A stretch of DNA of 64,000 nt from Impatiens glandulifera (lineage: Eukaryota; Streptophyta; Magnoliopsida; Ericales; Balsaminaceae): the NCBI RefSeq assembly GCF_907164915.1, contig NC_061862.1:137321520-137385519 (forward strand), in the 5' to 3' direction. The notes beneath the pieces are model-generated. The model saw only the letters and a list, made by a program, of their open reading frames with translations, was not told the origin of the DNA and ran no database searches. The position numbers and the translations under genes are program-made. Shown piece after piece: positions 36,361 through 47,000 of the stretch. Positions within the stretch are counted from its first letter, which is position 1. Each line of letters opens with the position of its first letter.

Positions 36361-36392
36361 GGAGTTTTATCTCCGAACATCCATAAAACTCC
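36361..36392 (+). promoter_or_regulatory. Conserved R/U5 stem-loop (element B copy)
   Basis: GGAGTTTTAT pairs perfectly with ATAAAACTCC around the 12-nt loop CTCCGAACATCC. The loop is kept in C (41045-41056, 49433-49444) and in D on the - strand (50552-50563; 22337-22348 with two changes). It lies about 220-240 bases before the LTR end, so in the RNA leader. It could be a packaging or dimer signal; that is inference. Confidence 0.6.
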
Positions 36393-36604
36393 CTATGTTC
36401 TTTACTTTCTGCCATTTACATTCGGTTGTTCAAAGTTTCAAATCCGACGAATACTTCCGCACTTGAATCTGTTTCAAGCATTTAGAGGATTTGTGAAGAA
36501 TAGAAACAGATAATAATCTCTCTTAGGATTACTATCGAATAATTTATCATAAGTTCTTAATAATAGTAAGACCTTAGTCTCTATTGGTAGCACTGATCCA
36601 AATA

Positions 36605-38150
36605 TACTTTCAGTCTGGTTGTCAGGTTGAACTACAACTGGTTTAGTTGGATGATTAAATGGATCGACTGGCAGATCAGACGTGCTATTTCTGTTTATCT
36701 GAACTTCATCGTCACTATCAGATTGAAGATTAGCAGCTTCCAATCTGTTATCCACTTCGATGATTTCTTTAGAATTACTTTCAACAGATTCATCAAAAAC
36801 AATATGGGTAAATTCTTCAATAGTTAGAGTTTTTTTATTTATTAAAAGCTCTATAAACTTTGCGAACTGAAGAATAGTCTAACATTATGCCCGCCTCTGC
36901 TTTGGCATCAAAAACAGTCAAATGAGTTTTTCCATTGTTATGAACAAAACATTTACAACCGAAAATTCTGAAGTATGAAATTTTAGGAACTTTGCCATAG
37001 AAAAAATCAATGATAGTTTTATTAAAACGTTTATTAATTATTGATCTGTTTTGAGTATAGCATGTTATATTAATAGCTTCTGCCCATAGCTTTTGAGACA
37101 CACCAGAATCGACTAGCATTGACCTAGCAGCTTCTTTCAGTGTTATGTTCCTCCTTTCAGCAATCCCATTCTGCTGTGGATTTTTGACACTAGACAACTC
37201 GTGTCTAATACCAGATTCATCTAGGAACGAAGAAAAAATTCTGTTTGTAAACTTTGTTCCTCGATCACTTCTAATCTTTATAATGCTTAAAGATTTTTCA
37301 TTTTATAATCTTCTAAAAATCTCAATCAAATTTTTTGAAGTTTGATCTTTAGATGCTAAGAAGATTACCTAAATAAATCTAGAGTAGTCATCAATTATGA
37401 CCATGGTATATCTCATTCCCCTAAACTGGTTACTAGAATTGTACCAAACAGATCTGCAATACTTTCAGACACCTGTAGGATTAGACATTTTCTTTGTTTA
37501 AAAGTTGATCTGACCTGTTTGTACATATAATAAGCAGGGGAAACCTTATCTTTAGAAAACTTTAGTTTAGGTATTTCAGCTACAAGATCTTTTGAGCATA
37601 TGTTATTAATTGTTTTAAAATTAAGATGATTTAGACTTTTATGCCATAACCAGTTTTCTTGATTTTTAGCTATCAAGCAAACAAGGTCAGATGTCTTAGA
37701 CTTCTAGTTCATCTTATATGAGTTTCCTACTCTACTTCGTGTCAGCAAGATGTTGTCCTACTGATCTTTAACAATGCATGCATAATTTTAAAAATCTACA
37801 ATGTAACCGTTATCACACATTTGACTAATACTAATCAAGTTATAACTCATATTTTCTATTAACAGCATATTATTAATAATAAGGTTACCATGGACAATCT
37901 TACCCTTACCCACGATTTTACCTTTTCCGTTATCACCAAAAGTGATCTTTGGTCATGTGCACTTTGTCATCTCAGTCAACAACCGATTGCTTGTCATGTG
38001 TCCGGAGCAACCGTTGTCCAGATACCAAATAGACTCCTCAAGGTAGTTGTCCTGAATTATCTACATATATACATATTTACATCTTTGGTACCCAACTTCA
38101 ATTTGGTCCATGGTTAATTAGTCCCATAGGGATCCATATTTGGGTTATTT
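36605..38150 (-). pseudogene. Element D protease and integrase
   Basis: On the - strand, SIWYLDNGCSGHMT (about 37970-38020) is the Copia protease region; the usual catalytic D-S/T-G is D-N-G here. Then come LISISQMCDNGY, the GAG-pre-integrase zinc region WLWHKSLNHLNFKTIN (37600) and CSKDLV. The integrase end has NPQQNGIAERRN (about 37160), KLWAEAINITCY and YFRIFGCKCFVHN. An acidic, Asn-rich linker follows to 36605, where element B begins. The central D of the integrase triad lies in a stretch with stops. The family cuts Gag-Pol and joins cDNA to the genome; this copy cannot. Confidence 0.88.
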
Positions 38151-39189
38151 TTACGGATCTCCCATTTTGTATTGTCAATAAAGCTTATGATTTAGGTTTG
38201 GCCTTGACTTTAGGAGATGGTGTTTGATGAAAACCTTTTGATTTTTTGTCAATTTTTTGCTAACCAAACCAGTTGGCTTCCCTTTCCTTGGGCTTCAGCC
38301 AGCTTGACTTTTGGTCAGTTGGATGAACATATTTAATCTCATCTTTTGAAGTCAAGTTATCGCAGCTCTAGTTAGTTCTAGTGTCAGTTAAATTACCATT
38401 GACAAAGCTTATTGGTTTAAGCTTGCCTTTTACTGGTTCAACTTTTGTTGGACTCAGCTAGGTTGCCATTAACTAATCCTAGACCGGATTTGTGTCCAGC
38501 AGGCCTTTTCTCTGTAAGCAGCAGTTTGACGACATCTATATACATTGTCCAAGAACTGGCCACATACTGTAATAGTATATTTTCAGTATAAAGAGTTTTG
38601 ATTGTTTCTTTGAGCTTCTCATTCTCAAATAAGAGCTCAGTTATTTTATTTTTCAAAACTTCTGGTTCATGATTTTGAGATGACAAGCTTGTACTATCAA
38701 ATTTGTTTTTAAAATTTATTTCGTTAAAGGAGTGTGACAGTTTCTTGTACTCAATGACCATGTCATTAAATGTAGTGGTTAAATCATCTCTTGTGAATTT
38801 GTTAGAATAAAAGTCAAATACTTAAGTACAGTTAGCCATGAAGCATTTGATGCATTCATCTTCACTTTCGCTTAATGAGCTATCATCTGAGTCACTATCA
38901 GCCCACTTGCTCTTTTTTTCTGCAGCCAGTAGAGCTTTTTGTTCTTTTCTATTTCTTCTATCAGATGGCTTCTTGTCATCTCTCTTGATCTTTCTATAGT
39001 CTTCCTTGAAGTGACCTAGTTTATCATAATTAAAGCATGTCAAGTTACCTTTTGAGTCATCTTTATTATTAAATCTATTAGAGTTAGAGTTAGAATGAGT
39101 CTTCTTCAGGAATTTTCCAAACTTCTGCTAATATACTCAATAAACTTCGCATATGTCGTGGCAGGTGACTCTTCACCAGTCACCAGCTC
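38151..39189 (-). pseudogene. Element D gag, C-terminal part
   Basis: Runs away from the AGCTC target duplication at 39185-39189. In order: ESPATTYAKF, an Asn/Ser-rich stretch, the zinc knuckle CFNYDKLGHFKEDYRK (39000; two of the usual cysteines are now Tyr), an acidic part SDSDDSSLSESEDE (38870), and a coiled-coil part 38438-38761 with LLFENEKLKETIKTLY. PISFVNG and IKYVHPT follow near 38395. The reading frame continues across element C from the N-part at 49670, which shows C inserted into this gag. Confidence 0.85.
39185..39189. repeat. Target site duplication of element C (left), AGCTC
   Basis: AGCTC immediately before TGTTGGGTC; the matching copy is at 49670-49674. Confidence 0.92.
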
Positions 39190-41281
39190 TGTTGGGTCAA
39201 ATTATTTTGACTAAGTGTTGAAATAATTTACCCACTGATATTTTGAGGATGAAATAATCTATGAGTTTTGATACAGGTGTATTGAGACAACATGTTATTA
39301 GACTTGGATCTAATGAGGGTCATTGGACCGATTTTGATCTCCATCCGCATAAAATTAGACGCAGGTCTAATGGAATTAGACGCTCAGTCTAACTCAACGG
39401 AGTTAGACAGGGCAGTCTAATAGTCTAAAGGAATTAGACGTGAGTCTAATAGAATTAGACGTACAGTCTAACTCATCGGAGTTAGACGTGTAAGTCTAAT
39501 AGATGTGTAAAGAATTAGATGGGTAGTCTAATGAGTACACGGAATTAGACGCGAGTCTAATAGAATTAGACGTACAGTCTAACTCATCGGTATTAGACGT
39601 GTAAGTCTAATAGATGTGTAAAAAATTAGACGGATGGTCTAATGAATACGCGGAATTAGACGCAAGTCTAATAGAATTAGATGTACAAGTCTAACTCATC
39701 GGAGTTAGACGTGTAAGTCTAATAGATGTAATAATTAGACGGGTTGTCTAATTAATTGAAAATTAGACGTGGGTCTAACTCCTTCAGACAAGTCTGAGGT
39801 AGAACCGGAATTAGAGGTGGCAGTCTAACTCAGTGGAGTTAGACGTGCCGGTCTAATGGTTATTATAATTAGACGGGTTGTCTAATTAATTGAAAGTTAG
39901 ACGTGGGTCTAACTCCTTCAGATTAGTCTGAGGTAGAACCAGAATTAGACGTGACAGTCTAACTCATTGGAGTTAGACGTTCCGGTCTAATGGTTATTAT
40001 AATTAGACGGGTTGTCTAATTAATTGAAAGTTAGACGTGAGTCTAACTCCTTTAGACAAGTCTGAGGTAGAACCGGAATTAGACGTGGTAGTCTAACTCA
40101 GTGGAGTTAGACGTACCGGTCTAATGGTTATGTTATAATTAGACGGGTTGTCTAATTTATTGAAAGTTAGACGTGGGTCTATCTCCTTCAGACAAATCTG
40201 AGGTAGAACCGGAATTAGACGTGTAGTCTAACTCAGTGGAGTTAGACGTACCCGTCTAATGGTTATGTAAATTAGATGCGAGTCTAATTATATTAGACCA
40301 GGCGGTCTAATAGACGTTTTTCATTAGAAGGAGTTGACTTATTTCATTAGACTGATTTTCCTAAATTCGTCTAACTGAAATACGTCTAATGCTCTGTTCA
40401 AGCAGTACGCTTGAATCTAGCATTTCTCCTACCAACGTGCTATAGCTGTACCCTACTTCTGCTCCACTTTCCTGTGAAGATTAGTACAACAGCTATATGC
40501 ATCCAATCAAGGAATGCCACGTAAGGGAATTTTCCTCACATTACCCATTTTGCAGGTACATCTCTGATGGAATATTCGGCGCACTACTAGTTCGGTACGG
40601 CCACGATCCTTGTGCTCAGAACCTGCTGTGTACAATGGAGGCTTTCCAATGAAAGAGCGCCACGTATCTTTCTTGAAGATTCGACCGTTAGCTCCTGCTC
40701 AGTATTTAATCAATCCTTAGAGCAACGGACGAAGTAGCGACAAAAGCGACTTTATCAAGCATTCTTACGAACAAGCATTCTATTTTTGCAGAGAGAGACT
40801 ACTCAATCATCCTGCTTACTGAATTTATTTTGTGAAGCTTCTTTCTGATTGTACTGTGTGTGAATCGAGAGAGAGAGCTAGAATCAAAAACACCATTAGC
40901 TGAGTGATATTCTTCATCTTCTTGTAATTGAACAAAAATTGTTCTGTTCAATAGTGAGCTAAGTGTGTGTGTAAACTGTATTTGATTCTCATCATATAGT
41001 GAATCCTTCCGGTGGTTGGAAGAAGGGGTGACGTAGGAGAGTTTCTCCGAACATCCATAAACAAACTGTTGTGTTCTTCTTTTCTGTCATCTTTTCATAT
41101 TTCATCTTGTGCTTCAAACCCAAGTAAACAATTCCGCCTTGAATCTGTTTCAAGTGTTTACACAAGTTTGTGTAGAATAGAAAGAGATATTAATCTCTAA
41201 CAGGATTTCTATCAAACCGTTTTTCATAAGCCTTCATCATTAGCCAGACCCCCGTCTCTATTGATAAAGCCGATCCTATCA
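39190..41281 (+). repeat. 5' LTR of element C (2,092 bp)
   Basis: TGTTGGGTCAAAT to GATCCTATCA. U3 has the TTAGAC/GTCTAA hairpin array. R/U5 has the CTCCGAACATCC loop (41045-41056) and the CTTGAATCTGTTTCAAG hairpin (41138-41154). It is followed by AT and the PBS. Confidence 0.93.
39345..40330 (+). repeat. U3 array of TTAGAC...GTCTAA hairpins (C 5' LTR)
   Basis: About one kilobase in which nearly every 20-25 bases carry TTAGAC followed 3-6 bases later by GTCTAA. Examples are AATTAGACGGGTTGTCTAATT and GTTAGACGTGGGTCTAAC. Larger units of about 135 bp, including CTTCAGACAAGTCTGAGG, recur four times from 39740. The single strand would fold into a row of 6-8-bp hairpins. Confidence 0.92.
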
Positions 41282-41283
41282 AT

Positions 41284-41296
41284 TGGTATCAGAACC
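41284..41296 (+). other. Primer binding site of element C
   Basis: TGGTATCAGAACC, pairing with the 3' end of initiator Met tRNA as in most plant Copia elements; two bases after the LTR. Confidence 0.88.
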
Positions 41297-41326
41297 TTGT
41301 TTCTATTCTCAAGCCTTTCCTGAAAT

Positions 41327-43140
41327 ATGTCAAACATACCCAAAGATGACAGTGCTACAACCATTCCAACGTTCTCTCGCGAAAACTATATTGTTTGGAA
41401 GAAAAGGGTTCGTGCTCATCTTTCATCTCTTCATGATGACATGTGGAGTATTGTCACAGAAGGTCCTATCAAGATTGATAAGGAGAAGACCGACTGGACT
41501 GCTGATGAAAAGAGGCAGAACAACCTCAACAACATGGCTCTTGATGTTCTGTACAGATCTCTCGATGATAGTATGTTCAACTACATCATCGAATGTGACA
41601 CTCCCAAAGAGGTCTGGGACAGACTCACTCAACTGTGTGAGGGCAACGTGCAAACCAAGGAAAACAAGATCATGGTTGCCACTCAATAGTTCGACAGCTT
41701 CAAAATGCATCATGGTGAAACAATGAACGATTTCCACACCAGATTCAGCAAGATCGTCTCCTCTCTGTACATCTTAGGCAAGACCTATAGCAACCAGGAG
41801 CTTGCTATCAAGGTCATGCGTGCTTTTCCGAGGGAATGGGACATAAAGACTATGGCGATGAGAGAATCTAAAGATCTGAACAAGATCTCTCTCTTTGATC
41901 TCTTCGCTGACCTCAAGGCCTATGAGTTCAAGCTGAACTATAGGATGGAAGAAGATCAACCCTCGTCCGTTATTATTGCCAAGGAGTTGGTGACTGCTGA
42001 AGAGCCACCAACTGCTCCGGACGTGAAGATGGCAGCTCAACAGCTGAGCAGCGATGCCATGTCTCTCTTTGTGAAGAAGTTTGGCGACTTCATGAAGAAG
42101 AGCAACTCTAACTCAAACTCTTAAAATTCTAATGATAATAAAAAATCTAAAGCTAATGTTACTTGTTTTAACTATGGTATTAAAAGTCATTATGCATCGG
42201 AATGTCGGAAGCGAAAGCGTGAAGATGCAAAGGAAGATGGAAAAGAGCTGAAGGCTCTTATGGCCGGTGACGGAAAGAGCAGAGGAAGCAGCCGTGGCTC
42301 GTACTTCTCATCAAGTGAAAGTGATGAAGAAGACGTGGCTTGCTTCATGGACAGAGAAGATGAGGAAGGAACTCAGGAAACTGAGGTATTTGATTTCTCC
42401 TCCGAAAGGTTTTCAAGGGAACAACTGGTAGCTGCACTAGATGAAATGGTCATCGAGTACAGAAAGCTAGCAGAATCTCTAAATGAAACTAAATCTTCAT
42501 CAGATTTAAATGAACAAAATCGGTCTAAAGAGGACGAGTCACATGTTTTTGAAAAGAAAATTGAAGAGATCTCATCTGAAAATGAGATGCTCAAGGAACA
42601 TATTCAAACTCTTTCATCTAAAAACAAAAGGCTTAACTATGTTGTATGTGCATGGACAAGGTCTGGTGATGCTATCAGATATCAAATCAGCATGTTGAAA
42701 CCTGCTGGATTTAGATCCGGATTGGGATTTGATAACAATGATCCTAACTGTCCTGCAAAAAGTCAAAGCCAAATGACAAACTTAAGCCAATAAGTTTTGT
42801 CAAAGGAAGTATGTCTGACATTGAATCTGATCCTATTAATGAAGAAGTTGCTTTTAAAAATGAAATAGTTTATGTTCCACCAACTGTTAGCTGACTGAAG
42901 AATAAGCTTGAAAAGGCTAATAAGTATGGTAAATTAAAACCTGACTCTAAGTCAAGGAGTTTTAAAAGAAAACCTTCTTCAAAAGTCAACGGATCAGTGG
43001 CTAGCATGAAGTCATCTGCTAAGTCAAAATCTTATGCATTAATCACAACACAAAATGGGAAATCCATCAGATTAACTCAAATATGGATTCCTAAGGGACT
43101 AATTGATCGAGGACCCAATTGAGTATGGGTACCAAGATTT
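41327..43140 (+). pseudogene. gag of element C (UBN2-type, near-complete, with stops)
   Basis: Starts MSNIPKDDSATTIPTF at 41327, about 30 bases after the PBS. UBN2 domain: NYIVWKKRVRAHL, DDMWSIVTEGP, NNMALDVLYRSLDD, KEVWDRLTQL. A TAG at 41687-41689 replaces the CAG of element B; the same frame reopens as FDSF and FHTRFSKIVSSL. KKFGDFMKKSNSN is followed by a TAA at 42122-42124. The zinc knuckle CFNYGIKSHYASEC has Tyr where the second Cys belongs. After an acidic stretch (SSSESDEEDVACF) come a coiled coil (EISSENEMLKEHIQTLSSKN, about 42570), a shift near 42760, KPISFVKG and IWIPKGLI (about 43080). It ends where pol would begin. Confidence 0.9.
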
Positions 43141-44088
43141 GTAAATAGTTTATTTTGTAGGTGATGCAGGAGGATAACTGGAAGGAAGCTAGAAGAGTAC
43201 TCATCTGAGTACACAGTTTGGAAGATCAACAATGGCACTTGCCATTCAAGAAGATTAATTGTTTTTTTTACAAACATTTCTGGTCCTTGGACCACAAAAA
43301 TTGTTTATAGAACTCTTTTGTCCATACTCATTTCTTTTTGAGAAGGAAAATTTCTTTGGAATTAAAGATATTCTCTAGACGAATATCCTTAATCGGTCTA
43401 ATTAAATAAGTTGTCTAAAAGAAAAAGCATGTACTTAGACGTATTTTTATTCACAATCCATACATCTAAGTTTATATGTTGGGATCTTATATCCACGCAA
43501 TTAGACGGACACGTCTAATAGACGTTAGACGTTTTTACGTCTTGAGCAAAAGGATGATCACGTCTAATAAACACACGTCTGACACTTGGTGTTTATGCGG
43601 AATTAGACGTACACGTCTAATAAACATTAGACGGATTTGTTATAAACACGGAATTAGACGTATGTGTCTAATACACTCATCCGTCTAATAGACGCTGTGT
43701 TATTTGTGAAGTAAGAAAAACGTCTAACTATGTGCCGATTAGACTGATTAGGGACAACTGTCATACGCTGAGAGCTATCTACTTTTCCCGCTCAAAATAT
43801 CGAACAGTCATCTCTTAATAACATGAAGACACGTGTCTATAAAGTTTAAAGAAAATGACTAATATACCCTCATTTTTAATGATTACTTCTTGAAAAAAGA
43901 CGTCTAACATTTATTAATGGGCCATACCCCTAGAATAGACGGTTATTCAGTATTTTTCATCTATACAAGAACATTCCTACATGATTTTGAAAACTTTCAA
44001 TCTCTCGAAATCTCTAAGAACCCTAGTTTTCCATCTTTTCTCTCACTAAAACTCTCTAAAATATCATATCGATTCATATTCTCTCAAA
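43141..44088 (+). other. Spacer of element C in place of pol
   Basis: No reading frame with known content. Contains a purine-rich GAGAAGGAAAATTT (about 43340), a TTAGACG / CGTCTAA cluster (43425-43720), the G-box palindrome (43827-43838) and then the ORF2 start. Same order as in B and D. Confidence 0.65.
43827..43838. promoter_or_regulatory. G-box palindrome upstream of ORF2 (element C)
   Basis: AGACACGTGTCT, about 250 bp before the ORF2 ATG; same as in B and D. Confidence 0.55.
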
Positions 44089-44091
44089 ATG

Positions 44092-47000
44092 ATGAAGAAA
44101 ATCACGCTCGGTCACTTTACTTTGTAGGTGGACTTTCCATCGGTGTACTCCTTTGATTAGTCGGAGGTGGTGAAGATGTTCCAAACCCTAGAATATTTTG
44201 GGTTGAGGAAGTATCTGGGCGGACCGTTCATCTTCTATGAAGATGAAGTTCGCGAGTTCTTCAAAACGGCAGTTATGGTGGATGATTCCATCGTAGCAAC
44301 CGTCAACGGAAAGGAGATCTCTTTTGACGAAGCGGTGTATGCAGAGTTCTTTGAACTTCCAACGCAGGGTCATCTGTTCGACTTGGTGCTCTCTTCTAAA
44401 GTCATGGAGGAAATGAAGACTTCCTTCTCTGCTGATGGTTCTAAAATCCATGTGAATGGATATAAGAATGTATTCAAACCCCACTTTATTCTCCTAAACG
44501 ACGTGGTGGCAAGGCGCTGCAAGGGAAGTCCGGCTCGTTCAACCTCTATAGTCAAGACCGATTTGACTACATGTGCGCTATTTCCAAAGGAATCCAAGTG
44601 AACGGGGGTCATACCATGTTTCAAAATCTATGCTACTCTATTTGTCAGACAAACAAGGAAAGTATCACCTATGCGGCTCAACTAAGCTATCTGTTGAAGT
44701 TTTTTGGGGGGTTCCTGTTGGTGAACCGGCGTAGATTAACTCTGCAAGAGTTTTTACTGCCTCTACGGTGGCCAGCATTCTGTTGAGGGTGAAGAATAAC
44801 TTAGAGTCTACTTCTGGGGCCTCTAGTTTCCATACTGGTGGAAGGCCTTCCACCCGATCAAAGTCTTCTACTTCTGTTATGTCAACAGGGGCAAAGAGAA
44901 CCAGAACTGTAAATGAATCGGAGGCCAGTTCCTCCAGCATGAAGAGTCCAAGTCTGAAGGACACAGAATCCGTCGATTCAAGGGTGAAGCAAGGTCCAGG
45001 CGTACTTGCTGCAACCCCGATGACATCATTATCTACTCCCTCAACCTTCTTGAGTAAACCTTCGAGGTCTTGTGCCTCAAAGGAGAAGAAGACAAAGGCG
45101 CCCCGCGCGTCTAAATCCACTAAGGTAATGTCTTCTAAGTCTTTGGCTGCTGTGCCAAAATTTGTTGTTCCCGAAGTGGAACAAGCTGAATCTGTTTTCT
45201 CTCCCCTGAGAGAATCTGCTGAAGGGCCTACTGTTGAGTCAGCCAGTCCAAATGATAAATCTACTAACAGGGCGGAGTCCCCTGTTACTCGATCTGATCA
45301 GGTAGCCGCCGGTGCTACAGAATCGTCTATACCAGAACAAGGTGCTGTTTCTACCATTGTTGCTGGTGAATCCTTCATTCTTGCTTCTAAGGATTCCTTG
45401 GTAGTCGGAAAAATTGTTTGTAGAGAGCTTCCTGCTGAGCTCTGTTTGAAACCTCAATCAGCCTTCGAACTGTTGCGGGCCAGGAAAGGGACACAAGGAA
45501 TTGTTATTGGAGAACCAAGACCAGCCCTAAAACCTGTAGAAGTTGTTGGAAAAGGTAAGTCCATTGCATTTCAGGCTCCTGAGAAGGTATCTGAAGCAGG
45601 AGGTATTGTTGATCTCATTATGGATCAAATAAAAGTTCTCTCCTCTAAAAAACTAGAAATCTATGATTCCTGGCGTACTGAGAGGCTGTCATCTAAGTAC
45701 AATGACTCTCTGTCCAATGCTGCCATAACGAAAGAATGGAAGAAGAGAGTGGCAAATGAGAAGAAAGTTCTGAAGTGGGCAAGAACTTCAGATGTGGGTG
45801 AAGCGTTGAACAAAAGAGAACTGGTGGAAGCTTACATTCTTGGAAAAGTCCTGTTTCCAATCTATGAAGCCAGGAAAGCAAACTTCAATTCTGACGCAAA
45901 AGGAGCTGATGTTGAGGTCAAGGTGCTGAAGAAGTTGAATGATATCATGGAAGGCTATGTCTCTACCGCATCCAGATACATTCATGGCGCCGATTGCTCT
46001 GGCGCAGAACCGCTCAACGAAGAAGAGGCCATGGATATTCCAAACGCCGATGAATCAGATGCTACTCTCCTGATCGAATTCGGGAATATTTCTGCCGAAG
46101 AGAGACTCATTCAAGATCATTCCGTTCAAGAGCTTCCTAATGAAGATGAAGCAATGGTGAATGTTCAAGAGCCTGAACAAGCTCTTGTAACAAATGTTGA
46201 AGAAGTAATCGTGGAAGGTGTAGCTGAGGAGACTTCAAAAGCTCCTACTGAAGAAGATGTGCTTGTAACCCCTGTTGCGAGAACAGAGGGTGCTCAAGAG
46301 AAACTGGCCGAGGTAACTCAGCCAAAGACTGCAAGAACTGAGGGGGAACCCTCTAAAGAAAAAGGTGATGAAGAAGAAAGTTCCTCGTCTGAGGAGGAAC
46401 AGGATGAGCAACCTAAGTTTGTTAAGACCTACTTATTTCCTGATGGTGTTGTGGGAAGTGTTAACGAAAACATAACCACTCCCCGTCACTATTCTGGAAG
46501 TTTGCTCGAAAGATTTGAAAAAGCCCAAAGAGAAGTTGATGATAAAGAGGCACAAGAGAAAGCGGCTAAGGATGCTGAAGTTAATCAGCCTGAGCAATCC
46601 TTGTAAGTTCATACAAACTTTGAGCCTATTCAAAGTATGGCTACTGAATCTGAAGAATTGTCTTCTCACGAAGGTCCATCCGCTAAAGGAAATGAATTGT
46701 TAAGATCTATGAAGTCTATGCTTTCCTCGATGCAGAAGACTATGTGTCAGTCAATGATCTCCAGGGAAGAGGAAAGAGCGAATTTCAGCAACATGTTCAA
46801 AATCCTAACTGAGCTGGATAAGACCCTAAAGATGAATACGTATGAGACCCATGTCTCGAATGTAAAGTTTTCAAAATTTCAACAGAAAAGCTTCAATCAC
46901 CACACTGAACTATTTGACATTGAAAGGCACATCAATGACGAACGCCACAAGGAAACCTTGGATGAACTCAATCTGGTGAAGAATCAGCTGGTAGAAATGC

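Larger units (their letters stand above)
29067..36604 (+). mobile_element. Pol-less Copia element B (gag + ORF2), inserted in D
   Basis: Order on the + strand: a short LTR-like piece (29067-29448), PBS (29451), gag, non-coding spacer, ORF2, PPT, 3' LTR (35084-36604). No protease, integrase, RT or RNase H is present between gag and ORF2. The left piece begins TGTTAAG and ends GATCCAAACA. The right LTR begins TGTTGGG and ends GATCCAAATA. The two share only about the last 35 bp (TAGTCTCTATTGGTAGCAC), so they are not the pair made by one reverse transcription. There is no clean target duplication. B is thus a composite, or lost most of its own 5' LTR. All frames are broken. Confidence 0.75.
35084..36604 (+). 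repeat. 3' LTR of element B (about 1,520 bp)
   Basis: Starts TGTTGGGAAAAATTAAATAC after the PPT and ends at GATCCAAATA, where the minus-strand pol linker of D resumes. U3 holds the TTAGACG array (35287-35850). R/U5 holds the conserved 10-bp stem-loop at 36361-36392 and a second hairpin, CTTGAATCTGTTTCAAG, at 36462-36478. The R/U5 half resembles the LTRs of C and D. Confidence 0.8.

Noticed and set aside
29062..36608. Apparent ATAC target duplication around element B
   Set aside because: The match is only four bases and depends on choosing unequal LTR ends. About 130 codons of the host RT are missing at the junction, so a simple insertion is unlikely.
41012..41200. 62-codon frame (and its copy at 49400-49588)
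   Set aside because: It lies wholly inside the C LTRs, repeats in both, has no family resemblance and overlaps the R/U5 structure.
44125..44160. Introns as an explanation for the early stops in ORF2 of element C
   Set aside because: Element B has CAG and CAA at these same codons in an uninterrupted frame, so point mutations are the simpler reading.
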